From Xylocopilactobacillus apis (GTDB lineage: Bacteria > Bacillota > Bacilli > Lactobacillales > Lactobacillaceae), in the NCBI RefSeq assembly GCF_033095965.1, contig NZ_AP026801.1, positions 2,207,856 through 2,271,855 on the forward strand: a stretch of 64,000 bases of DNA, written 5' to 3'. Numbering within the stretch: the stretch's first letter is position 1; every line of letters begins with the position of its first letter. The notes beneath the pieces are model-generated. The model worked only from the letters and a program-made list of their open reading frames with translations. It had not been told where the DNA came from and ran no database searches. Made by a program: the position numbers and the translations under genes. Positions 37,901-47,242 of the stretch are shown here, piece by piece.

Positions 37901-38713
37901 AGAATCACTTGATTTGATAGGCTTAAATGTATTAATCTTACCATTATGAATAGATGTAGTCGCCTCATTAGGGATAAAGCCCGTACTATCACTCGCACTT
38001 CCATTTACAAAGTACCATAACGGAATACCATTTACAAACGATGTAAGTCTACTCGTTAAATCGTCTGGTTTAGCTTCACCTAACGCATCAAATAAATCAT
38101 TAGGAAATATAATAGTTGGGTCAATACCAGGTTCACTAGTATCTTTATGCGTTCCTGAAGGATCAAAAATCTGCATCCAACCTCTGAAATCCTTGTCAAT
38201 ATCGGTTTTCTTTCCATCCTCTATTGAATAAGATTTAACTTTAATGTTGTCCGCTCTCCCTACTACAGCACTACCACTAGCAGCATTACCACTAGATGCT
38301 AGACCAGTACTACCGGCATTAAAAAATCCTCGTGCTGCTGCAGAATTTATTGAAGTAGCATCATTAAAATCCGTCCATTCTTTAATAATTTGTTGTTTTA
38401 AGTCGTCTCTTGCATTTTTAGCGTTAGCTTCCAAATCTTCGAGAAATTCTTCATCTTTAGGTGCCTCTGAAGTAGGAACACCATCTACGCTGTAATTAGG
38501 GTAATTGCTATTTGTCAATGATTGCCAAGCTTCGTCACTTAATGGAACAATAGAATTATCAGCCTTAAAAGCAGCCGTAATGTTGTCTTGTAAGATGTCA
38601 GCTTTAACTACCTGCAAATTAGACGCAGTCATCAAAGCTGGTGTTACTACTGGTGCTGCTGCAAGTACTGTTGCAGATGCAACACCAAAATATTTAACAA
38701 AAGTTTTTTTCAA
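34913..38713 (-). CDS. S-layer-like wall-associated protein with C-terminal SLAP modules
   Basis: This 1266-aa secreted protein starts at TTG after AGGAGGAAGA. The signal peptide is about residues 1-39 (KYFGVASATVLAAAPVVTPA ending VVKAD). The body is Ser/Asn/Thr/Gly-rich and shares little with the 4185 group, apart from a DUF5011-like Ig module near residues 1030-1130 (GENVTIAKGGSF...TNVEGKYTLIYTATNKAGKSSTL). The tail has two SLAP modules (about 1140-1266: AYINYVPGYNVREYSYPG and TVNYVKGYGIAVYKEPG), ending NVGGNQWVNGTWVVFH. No cysteine is seen. It has its own consensus promoter at 38762-38790 and a double terminator, so it is a single-gene unit behind the 38839-44847 pair. Exact role unknown. 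Confidence 0.85.
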   Translation of the reverse strand: MKKTFVKYFGVASATVLAAAPVVTPALMTASNLQVVKADILQDNITAAFKADNSIVPLSDEAWQSLTNSNYPNYSVDGVPTSEAPKDEEFLEDLEANAKNARDDLKQQIIKEWTDFNDATSINSAAARGFFNAGSTGLASSGNAASGSAVVGRADNIKVKSYSIEDGKKTDIDKDFRGWMQIFDPSGTHKDTSEPGIDPTIIFPNDLFDALGEAKPDDLTSRLTSFVNGIPLWYFVNGSASDSTGFIPNEATTSIHNGKINTFKPIKSSDSDTTDSNGLVTVAPNGGTKDVSKPSDPSLSYVVDDLTYLQKYTDNELLNLVPSVNTGKNKAGTPFSNIKGRFNGPEGRVTASRSAKQGSKVWSEILGAVLNPKDKMFPLKDMTTTNITNTRMIVNGKDPLKNEFISRSEIKNAERVSIQFIFKDNAGNEWKSPTIWLSHGNKYTVNTTGLGNITRLPGDFYAPSFGITGVDEKGHIMDPSKFVVVPAGTDLANYTDKDGNVDVTSLASLTNGLLGTEAVANDDPFKTAFPGSGLGTDRYWSNPNYYYSKFGVYNDAVDIYYAEGNITQLKSSVSMSQSEARSSAATAASKAIDTAVAGLGTTAKINASDFYNVILPAIEDYVNPGTDSASPLPTVGGSSAPALTSANGLSIASVNLGGFVGSATVDAILKDSGGSGAGYKQADLQNANYGYPGINGSTNSGSPKMKGTLSTVVKNIVSGLDVKYFLGKSSTVPTDRYQIPATGLVKVTANAGRTTKVDVPGKYLPQVTLDNYKDTKANYFSNGSTINNWYTYNLTSASASNNNPYYPNGGVIITGSGTGSASSAASAYRATAVFGANQVTNDQLKNQAIDSIQKLMSAKLSNPNTENDSKVNGHFNSYPGSGTSGDAMYAYIKNGAIPASDLTVDTSKVDTTKAGKYTIAVTYKPLNSIKKNTVNGDLGLTNANISITDANGNIFENGKISNKKFITYDGSGAATGVDTGNGVSVNGDTLSSFDADQIFANGAPATYYLPVEITDANSSNVGAPVIAFTNGGENVTIAKGGSFDQYKNMVIYAYPGGPQWSASDNSAVDVKVSGKIDTNVEGKYTLIYTATNKAGKSSTLTRVITVGSGVEKPTEYDFNIAQAYINYVPGYNVREYSYPGNDWTGSQIKHGTTVSVTKRAVFDNGDTWYKLNDGNWVKSQYVVAGQYPGAVTDAKGVVTVNYVKGYGIAVYKEPGSGKLVFNANGKAKRLMHGTSWKSFKKQNVNGVTYYNVGGNQWVNGTWVVFH

Positions 38714-38761
38714 AATCTTCCTCCTAATAATCGGATCTTTCTATATAGATTTCACCAGTTC

Positions 38762-38790
38762 ATTATAGAATATTGTGCAGAACATTGCAA
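38762..38790 (-). promoter_or_regulatory. Strong promoter of the 34913-38713 gene
   Basis: Minus-strand TTGCAA (38790-38785), a 17-bp spacer and TATAAT (38767-38762) lie about 50 bases before the TTG start. It has the same two hexamers and spacing as the promoter at 44955. Confidence 0.85.
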
Positions 38791-38838
38791 AACTATCCGT
38801 ACAATGAAAAGGTTGTTACATAAATTTAATATTTCTTG

Positions 38839-41754
38839 TTATTTATTGTATGAAGCATATTTGGCTGGAATCCATTGATTCTTACCAACATTATAATAGC
38901 CATTCATACTGCCAAATACACGCCACTTAGTACCATTCTTCAACATCGTACTAGTAGGTTTTGTATCATCAGCTTGAGCAAATACTCTAATGCTGTAGCC
39001 AGGAACATAATTTATCTTCACAAAACCTTCAAGCTTAGTCATATGACTAACTGGAGTAAATGAGATGTATTGACCATCGACCCATTGGTTCTTACCAACT
39101 TGATACCAAGTCTTACCATTAATAGTAGTCTTATGACTGATTTTCCAAGCACTCATATCAGCTAATTTTTGGCCCGTATAAGTGCCAGCAGGTGCATCAT
39201 ATACATTAATACCATAGCCTGGTACATAATTTACATAACCAACAGCTTTGAAATCAGTAACATCAGGTGTTGGAGTTGGAGTAGCATTTCCACCATCTCC
39301 ATTACTTCCGGCGATAACATTGATTGTACGAGTCATTGTAGTAGCTTGACCAGTCGCAACATTAGTAGCTGTATAAGTTAAAGTATATGTTCCTGGAACG
39401 TTAGTATCAACATTACCAGTAACTGTAACATCAATTCCAGTTGCACTTGGATTATTTACGTAGTCAACACCATCGTTAACTTTACCGTTTGCAATTAAGT
39501 CTTTGATTTCATCTAAGCTCTTAGCAACTTTAAAGTTCATTGGATCAAAGCTGTCGCCGGCTTTAAGTGTTTGATCGTTTCCACCAACAAAGTAGAATGC
39601 TGGACTTTCACTGCCAAACACTGTAACTGGAATTGTAAGAGTGGAAGTTTCAACACCTACACCATGCTCGTTCTTACTATTTGTATAAGTAAGTTTAACT
39701 GGATAAGTTCCTGCTTTAGATAGATCAAGAGCTGAGGCATCTACTGTATAACCAACACCATCTCCTGCTTGAGTTGTATTATTATCAGGTCTTCTCGTGT
39801 AGTAGTTAGCATTAGGGAAATCTGTATCTTTAACTAAAGTATTAGTATCGATTGGTTGAATCGATGTTTTGACATCTTCATCAGAAATCAAAATTTGACG
39901 ATTATAAACTGCATTACCAAATGCTGCTCTAAACAAACTGTTAAGTTTATTCTGACTGTTTGATTTGCTTGCTGGATCATAGTATCTAGCATCGCCAACT
40001 GTTAAGTTAAGACCTTTACTTTGTAATGAGTATGGAAGATCTGTTTCTTTAACTGTCTGACCATTATCATAGAAAGTTGGTACTACAGCACCTGCAGTTG
40101 TTGGAGCAAATAATGCAAATGATGGAGCTGTTCCGATTGAATACTGTTTTCCCCAGAAATCTGGGTTAGGGTATACAACAATATTCACTGTTGTTGTTGA
40201 AGGAACTCCTGTAATGTATGCATTACTAGAATTACTACCTTTAAAAGTATACCCATTTCCAGTATTGTCTTTGGTTGGTAAATAAACATTACCTGTTACA
40301 TTTACTCCAGTAACTTGATAAGAACCAGTGGCTGCAACGATTGATTTTGGATCCGTTCCAGAACTTAAGAGGTCCCCTAAAGCAGTTGAACTCTTTGGTC
40401 CACCTCCGAGATCAGCAAAAGGTATTTTACTTTCAGTCATTGCTGACTTCCAACCATTAACAGAATTATCAGTTGCTAATACATCATCAAAAGCTAACAT
40501 GTGTTGATCATCTACATTACGTGAATAGCTTGAAATCGATGGTGCACCATTAAAGCGAATTTTTTGTAATTTATTAATTATTGTATCCAAGGATGTTCCT
40601 TCTGGAACAACAAGTGTTTCAGTAGAATAAGCCCCAATGCCAGTGACTTTGTCCAATCCACCAATAGCTGCAGAAGCCGAACCATTCGTTGATTTATCAG
40701 AGTACTTATAAGGAACACCGTTTGCTTCTCCACTTGATGCAATATAAGCATTATATCCGCTATTTTCATCAGTTGATAAGCTTGAAATACTAGGAATTAA
40801 GCCAAATTTTGGTTCATTACTATTACCTTGTAATAATCCAAAATCTTCTAATGTGCTTGTGCCAAGGTAATTATCCCTTATTCCATCTGCATTAACAACT
40901 GCTTTAGATAATGTAACATTATTATTATTAAACAAAACGTTTGTGTTTTTAAGATTCATGAATGCTTGAGCGGTTCTAAAAGATCCGTTTTCAAGCCGTC
41001 CTGACTTTGCAGTCAATGTTATTGTAATTCGTCCTTGTTTAAGAACTTTATACAAATCTAATCGAGTTGGATCACTTGTACCATTTACTGCAATTGAAAT
41101 AGATGCTTGATTAGGATCACCAAAAAAAGATTTTCCAAGAATGTCAGAAATATTATGGTTGCCTAACTTACTAGAAAGATACCTTACAGCATCATATATT
41201 TGCTTAACTGATGTTCCAGGAGCTGCACTATCGTTAAGTTTTAAAGCAGGTGTTCCATCATAATAGAAGCCATTAGTATTTGTTCTAACACTGCCATCAG
41301 TATTTGTAAATAAATATTTCAACAAATCACTTGAAGCAATATCTTGAACAGTATCTCCTGCTGTATTAAGAAACAAATTCTTTGGTAAATCATACTTATT
41401 AGCAGAGATTTCAGCTAATAAAATCAATCCCTGAACAGTATCTGCATTGTAATTTCCTTCTATCTGGTAGTATTCTGGGTCTGCACCATCCGCTGTACCT
41501 TTATGTCTATCCAATACACCATTAACAGACCTAATCGGTCCTTCAGCATTTTGAATACTATTTTGCAGCAATTTGCCATATTCGTTTTGGGCTGATAAAT
41601 CCATCGGAACGTAAGTCCCAGTATTATCAGTTGCAAAAACTTTGTTAGTCAAAGTTGCATTTAAGGCATTTTGGACAACCGGTGCTGCAACGGGTGCAAC
41701 AGCCAAAAGTGTGGTTGAAGCAACGCCAAAATACTTAATATAATTTTTTCTCAA
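38839..41754 (-). CDS. S-layer-like wall-associated protein, second gene of a pair
   Basis: This 971-aa secreted protein starts at TTG; its AGGAGGA (41761-41767) sits directly before the stop codon of the upstream gene (41770), so the two are co-transcribed and probably translationally coupled. The signal peptide KYFGVASTTLLAVAPVAAP is near-identical in style to its neighbours. The body motif GKSFFGDPNQASISIAVNG resembles the FFGNADDAYAQ segment of the 4185 protein. An Ig-like module (AFYFVGGNDQTLKAGDSFDP...VPGTYTLTYTATN) precedes a short TPTPTPD linker and two SLAP modules (about 840-971, GYVNYVPGYGINVYDAPAG and KINYVPGYSIRVF) ending NQWIPAKYASYNK. Likely a structural wall-coat protein paired with the next one. 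Confidence 0.86.
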   Translation of the reverse strand: MRKNYIKYFGVASTTLLAVAPVAAPVVQNALNATLTNKVFATDNTGTYVPMDLSAQNEYGKLLQNSIQNAEGPIRSVNGVLDRHKGTADGADPEYYQIEGNYNADTVQGLILLAEISANKYDLPKNLFLNTAGDTVQDIASSDLLKYLFTNTDGSVRTNTNGFYYDGTPALKLNDSAAPGTSVKQIYDAVRYLSSKLGNHNISDILGKSFFGDPNQASISIAVNGTSDPTRLDLYKVLKQGRITITLTAKSGRLENGSFRTAQAFMNLKNTNVLFNNNNVTLSKAVVNADGIRDNYLGTSTLEDFGLLQGNSNEPKFGLIPSISSLSTDENSGYNAYIASSGEANGVPYKYSDKSTNGSASAAIGGLDKVTGIGAYSTETLVVPEGTSLDTIINKLQKIRFNGAPSISSYSRNVDDQHMLAFDDVLATDNSVNGWKSAMTESKIPFADLGGGPKSSTALGDLLSSGTDPKSIVAATGSYQVTGVNVTGNVYLPTKDNTGNGYTFKGSNSSNAYITGVPSTTTVNIVVYPNPDFWGKQYSIGTAPSFALFAPTTAGAVVPTFYDNGQTVKETDLPYSLQSKGLNLTVGDARYYDPASKSNSQNKLNSLFRAAFGNAVYNRQILISDEDVKTSIQPIDTNTLVKDTDFPNANYYTRRPDNNTTQAGDGVGYTVDASALDLSKAGTYPVKLTYTNSKNEHGVGVETSTLTIPVTVFGSESPAFYFVGGNDQTLKAGDSFDPMNFKVAKSLDEIKDLIANGKVNDGVDYVNNPSATGIDVTVTGNVDTNVPGTYTLTYTATNVATGQATTMTRTINVIAGSNGDGGNATPTPTPDVTDFKAVGYVNYVPGYGINVYDAPAGTYTGQKLADMSAWKISHKTTINGKTWYQVGKNQWVDGQYISFTPVSHMTKLEGFVKINYVPGYSIRVFAQADDTKPTSTMLKNGTKWRVFGSMNGYYNVGKNQWIPAKYASYNK

Positions 41755-41769
41755 GTTTACTCCTCCTAA

Positions 41770-44700
41770 TTAGTAATCAAGTGCGATGTACTTTTTAGCA
41801 ACCCATTGGTTACCGCCAAGATTGTAATATCCGTTTTGTTCGCCCTTAACTTTCCATTTAGTACCATGTTTGAGGTACTTACCAGTCCAGCCAGTACCGT
41901 CAGAGTTCTTCCAAACTTTAACGCTGTATCCTGGAACATAGTCGACTTGACCAACTGCATCGTAGCGAGTCATATTATCAACTGGTGTCATTGAAACATA
42001 TTGACCCTTGATCCACTGGTTCTTACCAACTTGATACCAAACATCTTTACTGTCTTTATTAGAAACTGCTTGATGACTGATCTTCCAAGCTGTTCCATGA
42101 CGTAGACGTTGACCAGTAAATGTACCATTAGGAGCGTCATAAACATTAATACCAAAACCTGGAACATAGTTGATATAACCAGTCGCTTTATAATCAGTTA
42201 CATTGTAATCACTACCTGATTGAGCAAGAACTGTGATATATCTTGTCATTGTTGTTGTTGCGCCAGAAGAAAGATTCTTAGCTACATATGTTAATGCGTA
42301 ATCACCTGGCTTATTAGTATCAACACTACCAGTTACAGTAACGCTTAAACCAGTATTAGTTGGATCATTAACATAAGGTGCACCGTCGTAGACCTTACCA
42401 GAATCGATTAATTCTTTCATGCTTTCTTGATCGCGAGTTACTTTAAACATCATTGGATCAAAGCTGTCTCCAACATTGATTGTCTGATTATTACCTTTTA
42501 CAAAGTAGAATACAGGATCGCCTGATACTGCAACTTGATATGGAACTGTAATTGTTGAAGTTTCAGTACCAATACCATGTTCATTCTTTGAGTTTGTATA
42601 AGTAATCGTTAACGTTCCAGCTCCAGCTTTTGTAAGATCAACCTTTGAAGCATCAACTTTGATGTTACTTCCTTTAATATCAGATCTAACCGTATACTTA
42701 TTAGCATTAGGGTAATCAGTGTCAGCTGGTAAAGCGTCTAAGTTAATTTTCTTTTCAGAAGTTGCTTTATCTTCATCAGAAATCAATACTTCTTTATTCT
42801 TAACTGCTGCCCCAAATTGTTCCGCAATATAGCTTTCCAATTTCTGAGCACTGTAGCCAGAAGTTCCATTACTTGTGAAACGACTATCGTTAACTGAGAA
42901 TGTCAAAGCTTTATTCAAGCTATCAGGCAATTCATTTTGGTTAAGGATTGAGCCGTCATCATACATAGTAGGGAAGATTGTATTTGTAGTTGTTGATTTT
43001 GTGAAGAACAAGAACGAAGGTTTTGTACCAATTGTGTAGTTTTCCCAATTCTTGTTATAAACAATAACGTTAACTCTTGCAAACACACGATCTTTTGAAG
43101 CACCATAGTCAGTGATTAAATGATTTGTTGAGCGCGGTGCATCATAAGTTGGATAGGCCGGAACCGTATAGTTACCTCCTGTATCAATATCATAATGCAT
43201 CTGTTCATTTGCAAAATTAGCAATAGAAATATCACCATATACTGGAACTTCAACTGAGAAACTGTTTGATGCTACTGCAGTATCTAAGCTGGTTGCTGTA
43301 GTTCCGTTTCCACCATTTTTATCTGAAAAATTCTTTAAAATTTCAGGCTTATTGAAAACTTGATCCCATGTATAGCCGGATAGATTACCAGGTTTTGCTT
43401 TTACATTATCAAAACCCATTGCCAGGGGATTAGCAACTGGGTTATTACCATATTCTTGCGAACTAGGAGCACCATTAAACTTAATTGTATTCATATAATT
43501 CTTAATTTGTTCGTAAGTGGTGCCGGCAGGAACTACAATACTACCAGTTGCATATGCCCCAACATTTTCATTTTCAACTCGAAGAGCTTTAGTTTCGTCA
43601 CCAGTATACCCATTGCGTTCTAGATAAGCTGCATGACCACCAACATAGTCAGCTGCTTTAGGATCATTATCTTGCCAGGGCTTAAAAGTAGCATCGTCGG
43701 CATGCTTAGTAGAAGCACTATCAAGTTTATTCCAATCAGTGTAAATCCCACGGAAGAAATCGTTTTTTAAGCTTGCAGGGTCTGTATCTAGTTTTCCACC
43801 AGTTTGAAGATAAGGAACTGCATTTTTAGGAATAAAGCCAACATCCTTAGGGACTCCGCTGCTGGTGTCAGAAAGTTGTAAGTTCGACAATTTTGGTAAA
43901 TTTGTAGCTAAATCGCTAATATTTGAAAGAAGCGAGTTTCCATTGAAACCACTACCTAAAAATACATCTGCACTAACATGTTCCGATAGTTCAACTGCTT
44001 TTGCGCCATTAAACAAAACTTTAGAATTTTTTAATACAATATTGGCCTGAGCTGTTCGGTTAGTATAATCCCCAGATTGAGCAACTAAAGTAATAGTAAT
44101 TGTACCTTCGTGCAACAAATCCTCAACGCTAGGGGTCGTTGCTCCATTCTTACCATCAACGTAAACTTTAACCGTTGCTTTGTTTGGATCTCCAAAAGTT
44201 GATTTGCCTAAAATTCCACTAATTGTTCCATTGTGAATCATGCTTGAAATATAACGTACTCCAGCGGCAACTCTCTCACCAGCATTCCATGTAGTTAAAT
44301 CCGGCTTGGTTACTCTAGAATCATTTAACTGCAACGAGCCATTAGCATTATTTGATAAACCATCCATTGAAGTTCTAATACTCCCATCAGTATTAGAAAA
44401 TAAATAGTGCGATAGATCCTCTGTTGTTAATTTTCCACCAACAAAAGTTCCTTCCGGTACTGATCCGTATCCGCCAGTTAATTGAGCAAGTTTTTGAATT
44501 CCTTCAAGTGTTGCGTAACTAACACCTGCGGGCCCTACTGAACTTTGAAACATGTCAGTTTCAATAGTAGTCATTGTTCCTGGTTCTGGTGAACCACTAC
44601 TCTGGCTCATCATGACGCCATTTTGGAATAAGTTATCGTATTCAGAGTAACCTGTACGATCAAACGTACCTAATTCTGTAGCCGCGTGGGCTTTATTGCT

Positions 44701-44847
44701 TGTCTTAGTGGTAAACACTGAATTAGCGCCATACCAACCAAGAACGTTTGTAACAGTCGGTGCAACAACTGGAGCTGCAGCTAACAGTGTTGCTGAACTG
44801 ATACCAAAATACTTAATAGTATTTGTAATTCTTGAAGATTTCTTCAA
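41770..44847 (-). CDS. S-layer-like wall-associated protein, first gene of a pair
   Basis: This 1025-aa secreted protein starts at TTG, 9 bases after AGGAGG. Signal peptide: about residues 1-50 (KYFGISSATLLAAAPVVAPT). The body shares GKSTFGDPNKATVKVYVDG and SGDYTNRTAQANIVLKN with the 38839 protein, with which it is clearly paralogous (also FKVTRDQ...DGAPYVNDP). An Ig-like module (VFYFVKGNNQTINVGDSFDP) is followed by two SLAP modules (about 890-1025, GYINYVPGFGINVYDAPNG and QVDYVPGYSVKVWKNSDG) ending NLGGNQWVAKKYIALDY. It heads a two-gene operon driven by the strong promoter at 44955-44983, with a leader of about 100 bases. Presumably an abundant surface protein. Confidence 0.86.
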   Translation of the reverse strand: MKKSSRITNTIKYFGISSATLLAAAPVVAPTVTNVLGWYGANSVFTTKTSNKAHAATELGTFDRTGYSEYDNLFQNGVMMSQSSGSPEPGTMTTIETDMFQSSVGPAGVSYATLEGIQKLAQLTGGYGSVPEGTFVGGKLTTEDLSHYLFSNTDGSIRTSMDGLSNNANGSLQLNDSRVTKPDLTTWNAGERVAAGVRYISSMIHNGTISGILGKSTFGDPNKATVKVYVDGKNGATTPSVEDLLHEGTITITLVAQSGDYTNRTAQANIVLKNSKVLFNGAKAVELSEHVSADVFLGSGFNGNSLLSNISDLATNLPKLSNLQLSDTSSGVPKDVGFIPKNAVPYLQTGGKLDTDPASLKNDFFRGIYTDWNKLDSASTKHADDATFKPWQDNDPKAADYVGGHAAYLERNGYTGDETKALRVENENVGAYATGSIVVPAGTTYEQIKNYMNTIKFNGAPSSQEYGNNPVANPLAMGFDNVKAKPGNLSGYTWDQVFNKPEILKNFSDKNGGNGTTATSLDTAVASNSFSVEVPVYGDISIANFANEQMHYDIDTGGNYTVPAYPTYDAPRSTNHLITDYGASKDRVFARVNVIVYNKNWENYTIGTKPSFLFFTKSTTTNTIFPTMYDDGSILNQNELPDSLNKALTFSVNDSRFTSNGTSGYSAQKLESYIAEQFGAAVKNKEVLISDEDKATSEKKINLDALPADTDYPNANKYTVRSDIKGSNIKVDASKVDLTKAGAGTLTITYTNSKNEHGIGTETSTITVPYQVAVSGDPVFYFVKGNNQTINVGDSFDPMMFKVTRDQESMKELIDSGKVYDGAPYVNDPTNTGLSVTVTGSVDTNKPGDYALTYVAKNLSSGATTTMTRYITVLAQSGSDYNVTDYKATGYINYVPGFGINVYDAPNGTFTGQRLRHGTAWKISHQAVSNKDSKDVWYQVGKNQWIKGQYVSMTPVDNMTRYDAVGQVDYVPGYSVKVWKNSDGTGWTGKYLKHGTKWKVKGEQNGYYNLGGNQWVAKKYIALDY

Positions 44848-44954
44848 AATTTCTTCCTCCTAAATATTTATCAGGAAATATTTCCTTAATAAACTGAATG
44901 ATCCAAAATATATTTAATTAAATGTATACTGAATCTCAGTGTACTAACGTATGT

Positions 44955-44983
44955 ATTATAAGGCAGGAACGCAACCATTGCAA
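44955..44983 (-). promoter_or_regulatory. Strong promoter of the two-gene SLAP operon
   Basis: Minus-strand TTGCAA (44983-44978), a 17-bp spacer and TATAAT (44960-44955). The start codon is about 108 bases downstream. The leader holds a palindrome AGGAAATATTTCCT (44873-44886), which could stabilise or regulate the mRNA. Confidence 0.85.
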
Positions 44984-45112
44984 AGTTTCTATTCTAAACG
45001 CCTTATTAATCCATTTTTTGAATAAAATTGCATTAAAACTGGTCAAAACGTCGTTCTTCTGCTTAAATCAGCGTCTAATTAAACATTAAAGTTAGATTAC
45101 AATATTGTTTCT

Positions 45113-46375
45113 TTATTGAACATGTGCCAAATAATAACGCTTTTTACCAATCTTTACGACGACGTAACGCCCGTCATATTTAGCCTTGGGATCCACGCTA
45201 AATTCGGGATCGGTAATTTTCTCACCGTTAATTGCGAGCGCTCCATTTTTGATATCTTCCCGAGCCTGCCGGCGGCTTGGTTCAATCTTTGTTAGATCAA
45301 CTAACCATTCAACAACGTTTGCTGGCTGGTCGTTAATTTCAACGTGCGGCATATCAGCTAACGCCTGTTTAATTTCATCAGCTGTTAAATCGCCGTATTC
45401 CCCAGAGAACAAAGCCACACTGATGCGTTCAGCCTGCTTAGTTGAATCATCACCGTGGACAAACGTTGTGACTTCTTCGGCTAAAGCTTTCTGGGCTTCG
45501 CGTTTTTCCGGTGCTGCTTGGACCTGTTCAGCTAAGTATTTGATCTTTTCTTCATCTAAGAAGGTAAAGAACTTCAGATAATTAACAACCACCGAATCCG
45601 GCTGGTTATACCAGAACTGATAGAACTCATACGGGCTTGTCAATTCTGGGTCAACCCAGACGCTCTGACCGTCTGCCGTTTTACCAAACTTCGTGCCGTC
45701 TGCTCTTAAGATCAAAGGACAAGTCAGCGCAAATGCGGTCGTGTCAGCTCCCATGTGGCGGTGAATGAAATCAACACCCGTTGTAAGGTTGCCCCACTGG
45801 TCGCCACCGCCGATTTGTAATTCAACATGATGGTCTTGCCGTAAGTTAAGAAAATCAATTGCTTGAAGGAGCGGATAGCTGAATTCGGTAAATGATAAGC
45901 CCGTTGCGAGCCGATTTTGGACCGAGTCTTTAGCGATCATCGTATTAATACTAAATTGTTTCGCATAATCTCTTAAGAAAGACAGCAAATCAATTTTACT
46001 TAACCAGTCATAATTATTAACTATTTCAAAGCCATCTTTTCCGAAGAATTTCTCAAACTGCTTATTGAGAGATTCGGCGTTCTTCTGGATTACGTCCATG
46101 CTTTGAAGCACTCGCTCGGTACTGCGCCCGGAAGGATCGCCAATTGATCCCGTTCCGCCGCCGATTACAATAAATGGCTTATGTCCATACTGCTGGAATC
46201 TTTTTAGAATCATGAGCGACACTAAATGTCCAATGTGCAGCGACGGACCAGTCGGATCAACTCCTTCATAGAGGGAGATTTTACGCTCACTGGTAATCTT
46301 CTTTAGTTCTTCGGCATCACTGACTTGATTGACGGCTCCCCGCCACTCAAGTTCATCCATTATATTGTCAGCCAC
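45113..46375 (-). CDS. tyrS: Tyrosine--tRNA ligase
   Basis: This 420-aa class I cytoplasmic synthetase charges tRNA-Tyr with tyrosine. The ATP-binding HIGH motif is at residues 47-50 (SLHIGHLV); the second signature appears as KFGKT near residue 232, normal for bacterial TyrRS. Tyrosine-pocket residues (YEGVDPTGPSLHIG, QIGGGDQWGN) are present, and an S4 RNA-binding domain closes the protein (ALAINGEKITDPEF). Length is that of the family. It follows gpmA with a terminator between them. The 49-base gap is too short for a T-box leader, so the usual tRNA-sensing control is not present. Confidence 0.96.
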   Translation of the reverse strand: MADNIMDELEWRGAVNQVSDAEELKKITSERKISLYEGVDPTGPSLHIGHLVSLMILKRFQQYGHKPFIVIGGGTGSIGDPSGRSTERVLQSMDVIQKNAESLNKQFEKFFGKDGFEIVNNYDWLSKIDLLSFLRDYAKQFSINTMIAKDSVQNRLATGLSFTEFSYPLLQAIDFLNLRQDHHVELQIGGGDQWGNLTTGVDFIHRHMGADTTAFALTCPLILRADGTKFGKTADGQSVWVDPELTSPYEFYQFWYNQPDSVVVNYLKFFTFLDEEKIKYLAEQVQAAPEKREAQKALAEEVTTFVHGDDSTKQAERISVALFSGEYGDLTADEIKQALADMPHVEINDQPANVVEWLVDLTKIEPSRRQAREDIKNGALAINGEKITDPEFSVDPKAKYDGRYVVVKIGKKRYYLAHVQ

Positions 46376-46390
46376 TTGAACTCCTTTCTG

Positions 46391-46418
46391 CCAAAAAGAA
46401 CTCCGTCACCGGAGTTCT
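46391..46418 (-). terminator. Terminator of gpmA
   Basis: Minus-strand AGAACTCCG and CGGAGTTCT form a perfect 9-bp stem with a short loop, followed by TTTTT. It lies just after gpmA and just before tyrS. Confidence 0.85.
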
Positions 46419-46424
46419 GACTAA

Positions 46425-47114
46425 TTACTTAAGTAATTCTTTGTGTGTTACTTTAAGATCTTGATCGAGGTCGTAAACGATTGGCTGACCCGTTCCAATT
46501 TCAAGATTTAAAATATCTTCGTCTGAAATGTTTTCCAGATACTTAGTCAAAGCACGCAGTGAGTTACCGTGAGCAGCAATAATAACGTTTTTGCCTTTAA
46601 GAAGGTCAGGTGCGATATGATCTTCCCAGAATGGCATTACACGTTCCAAACAAATCTTTAAGTTCTCACCCTGTGGTACTTGTTTTGGATCGAGATCTGC
46701 ATAACGGCGATCATGCGCGATTGAGTACTTAGCATCTGTTGGCTGTAATGGAGGCAATACATCATATGAACGACGCCAGATGTGGACTTGTTCGTCCCCC
46801 CATTTTTCAGCGGCTTCTTTCTTGTTTTGGCCTTGTAAATCACCGTAGTGACGTTCGTTTAAGCGCCAAGATTTAGTCTCAGGTACCCATACTTGACCAG
46901 CACCTTCAAGAGCAAAATGTAAAGTTCTGATTGCCCGAGTTAAAACTGAAGTGTAAGCTTGGTCGAATTGAATTCCTGATTCTTTTAACAATTCACCTGC
47001 ATGCTTAGCTTCTTTTACACCCTGATCTGAAAGATCAACGTCCCACCAGCCAGTGAATAGATTTTCCAAGTTCCATTGGCTCTGGCCGTGGCGAATTAAA
47101 ACTAATTTCGACAT
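46425..47114 (-). CDS. gpmA: 2,3-bisphosphoglycerate-dependent phosphoglycerate mutase
   Basis: This 229-aa glycolytic enzyme interconverts 3- and 2-phosphoglycerate through a phosphohistidine. The active-site RHGQSQWN gives His9. The family stretch [15 protein letters not shown] follows, and [14 protein letters not shown] and [15 protein letters not shown] supply the remaining substrate and catalytic residues. Full length for the family. AAGGAG precedes the ATG by 10 bases. It is a single gene with its own terminator and no sign of linked control. Confidence 0.96.
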   Translation of the reverse strand: MSKLVLIRHGQSQWNLENLFTGWWDVDLSDQGVKEAKHAGELLKESGIQFDQAYTSVLTRAIRTLHFALEGAGQVWVPETKSWRLNERHYGDLQGQNKKEAAEKWGDEQVHIWRRSYDVLPPLQPTDAKYSIAHDRRYADLDPKQVPQGENLKICLERVMPFWEDHIAPDLLKGKNVIIAAHGNSLRALTKYLENISDEDILNLEIGTGQPIVYDLDQDLKVTHKELLK

Positions 47115-47207
47115 AAAAAATAAACTCCTTCATTAATAGTGTTAATACATTAAAAATCATACACCAAAAAGGGAAGTTTTTGGAAACTAATTTAGGTTTG
47201 GAAGAAG

Positions 47208-47236
47208 TTGCAGAAATGCACCTCACATGTTAGAAT
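47208..47236 (+). promoter_or_regulatory. Promoter of antitoxin-like RNA, unit 1
   Basis: TTGCAG, a 17-bp spacer and TAGAAT on the plus strand. The same layout (TTGCAA-17-TAGAAT or TAAAAT) recurs at 47540, 47779 and 48113. Confidence 0.75.
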
Positions 47237-47242
47237 ATTTCC

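Noticed and set aside
45186..45581. 131-codon open frame opposite tyrS
   Set aside because: Entirely inside a well-supported essential gene on the other strand, with no ribosome site.
46376..46424. T-box riboswitch before tyrS
   Set aside because: The gap is only 49 bases and is filled by the gpmA terminator.
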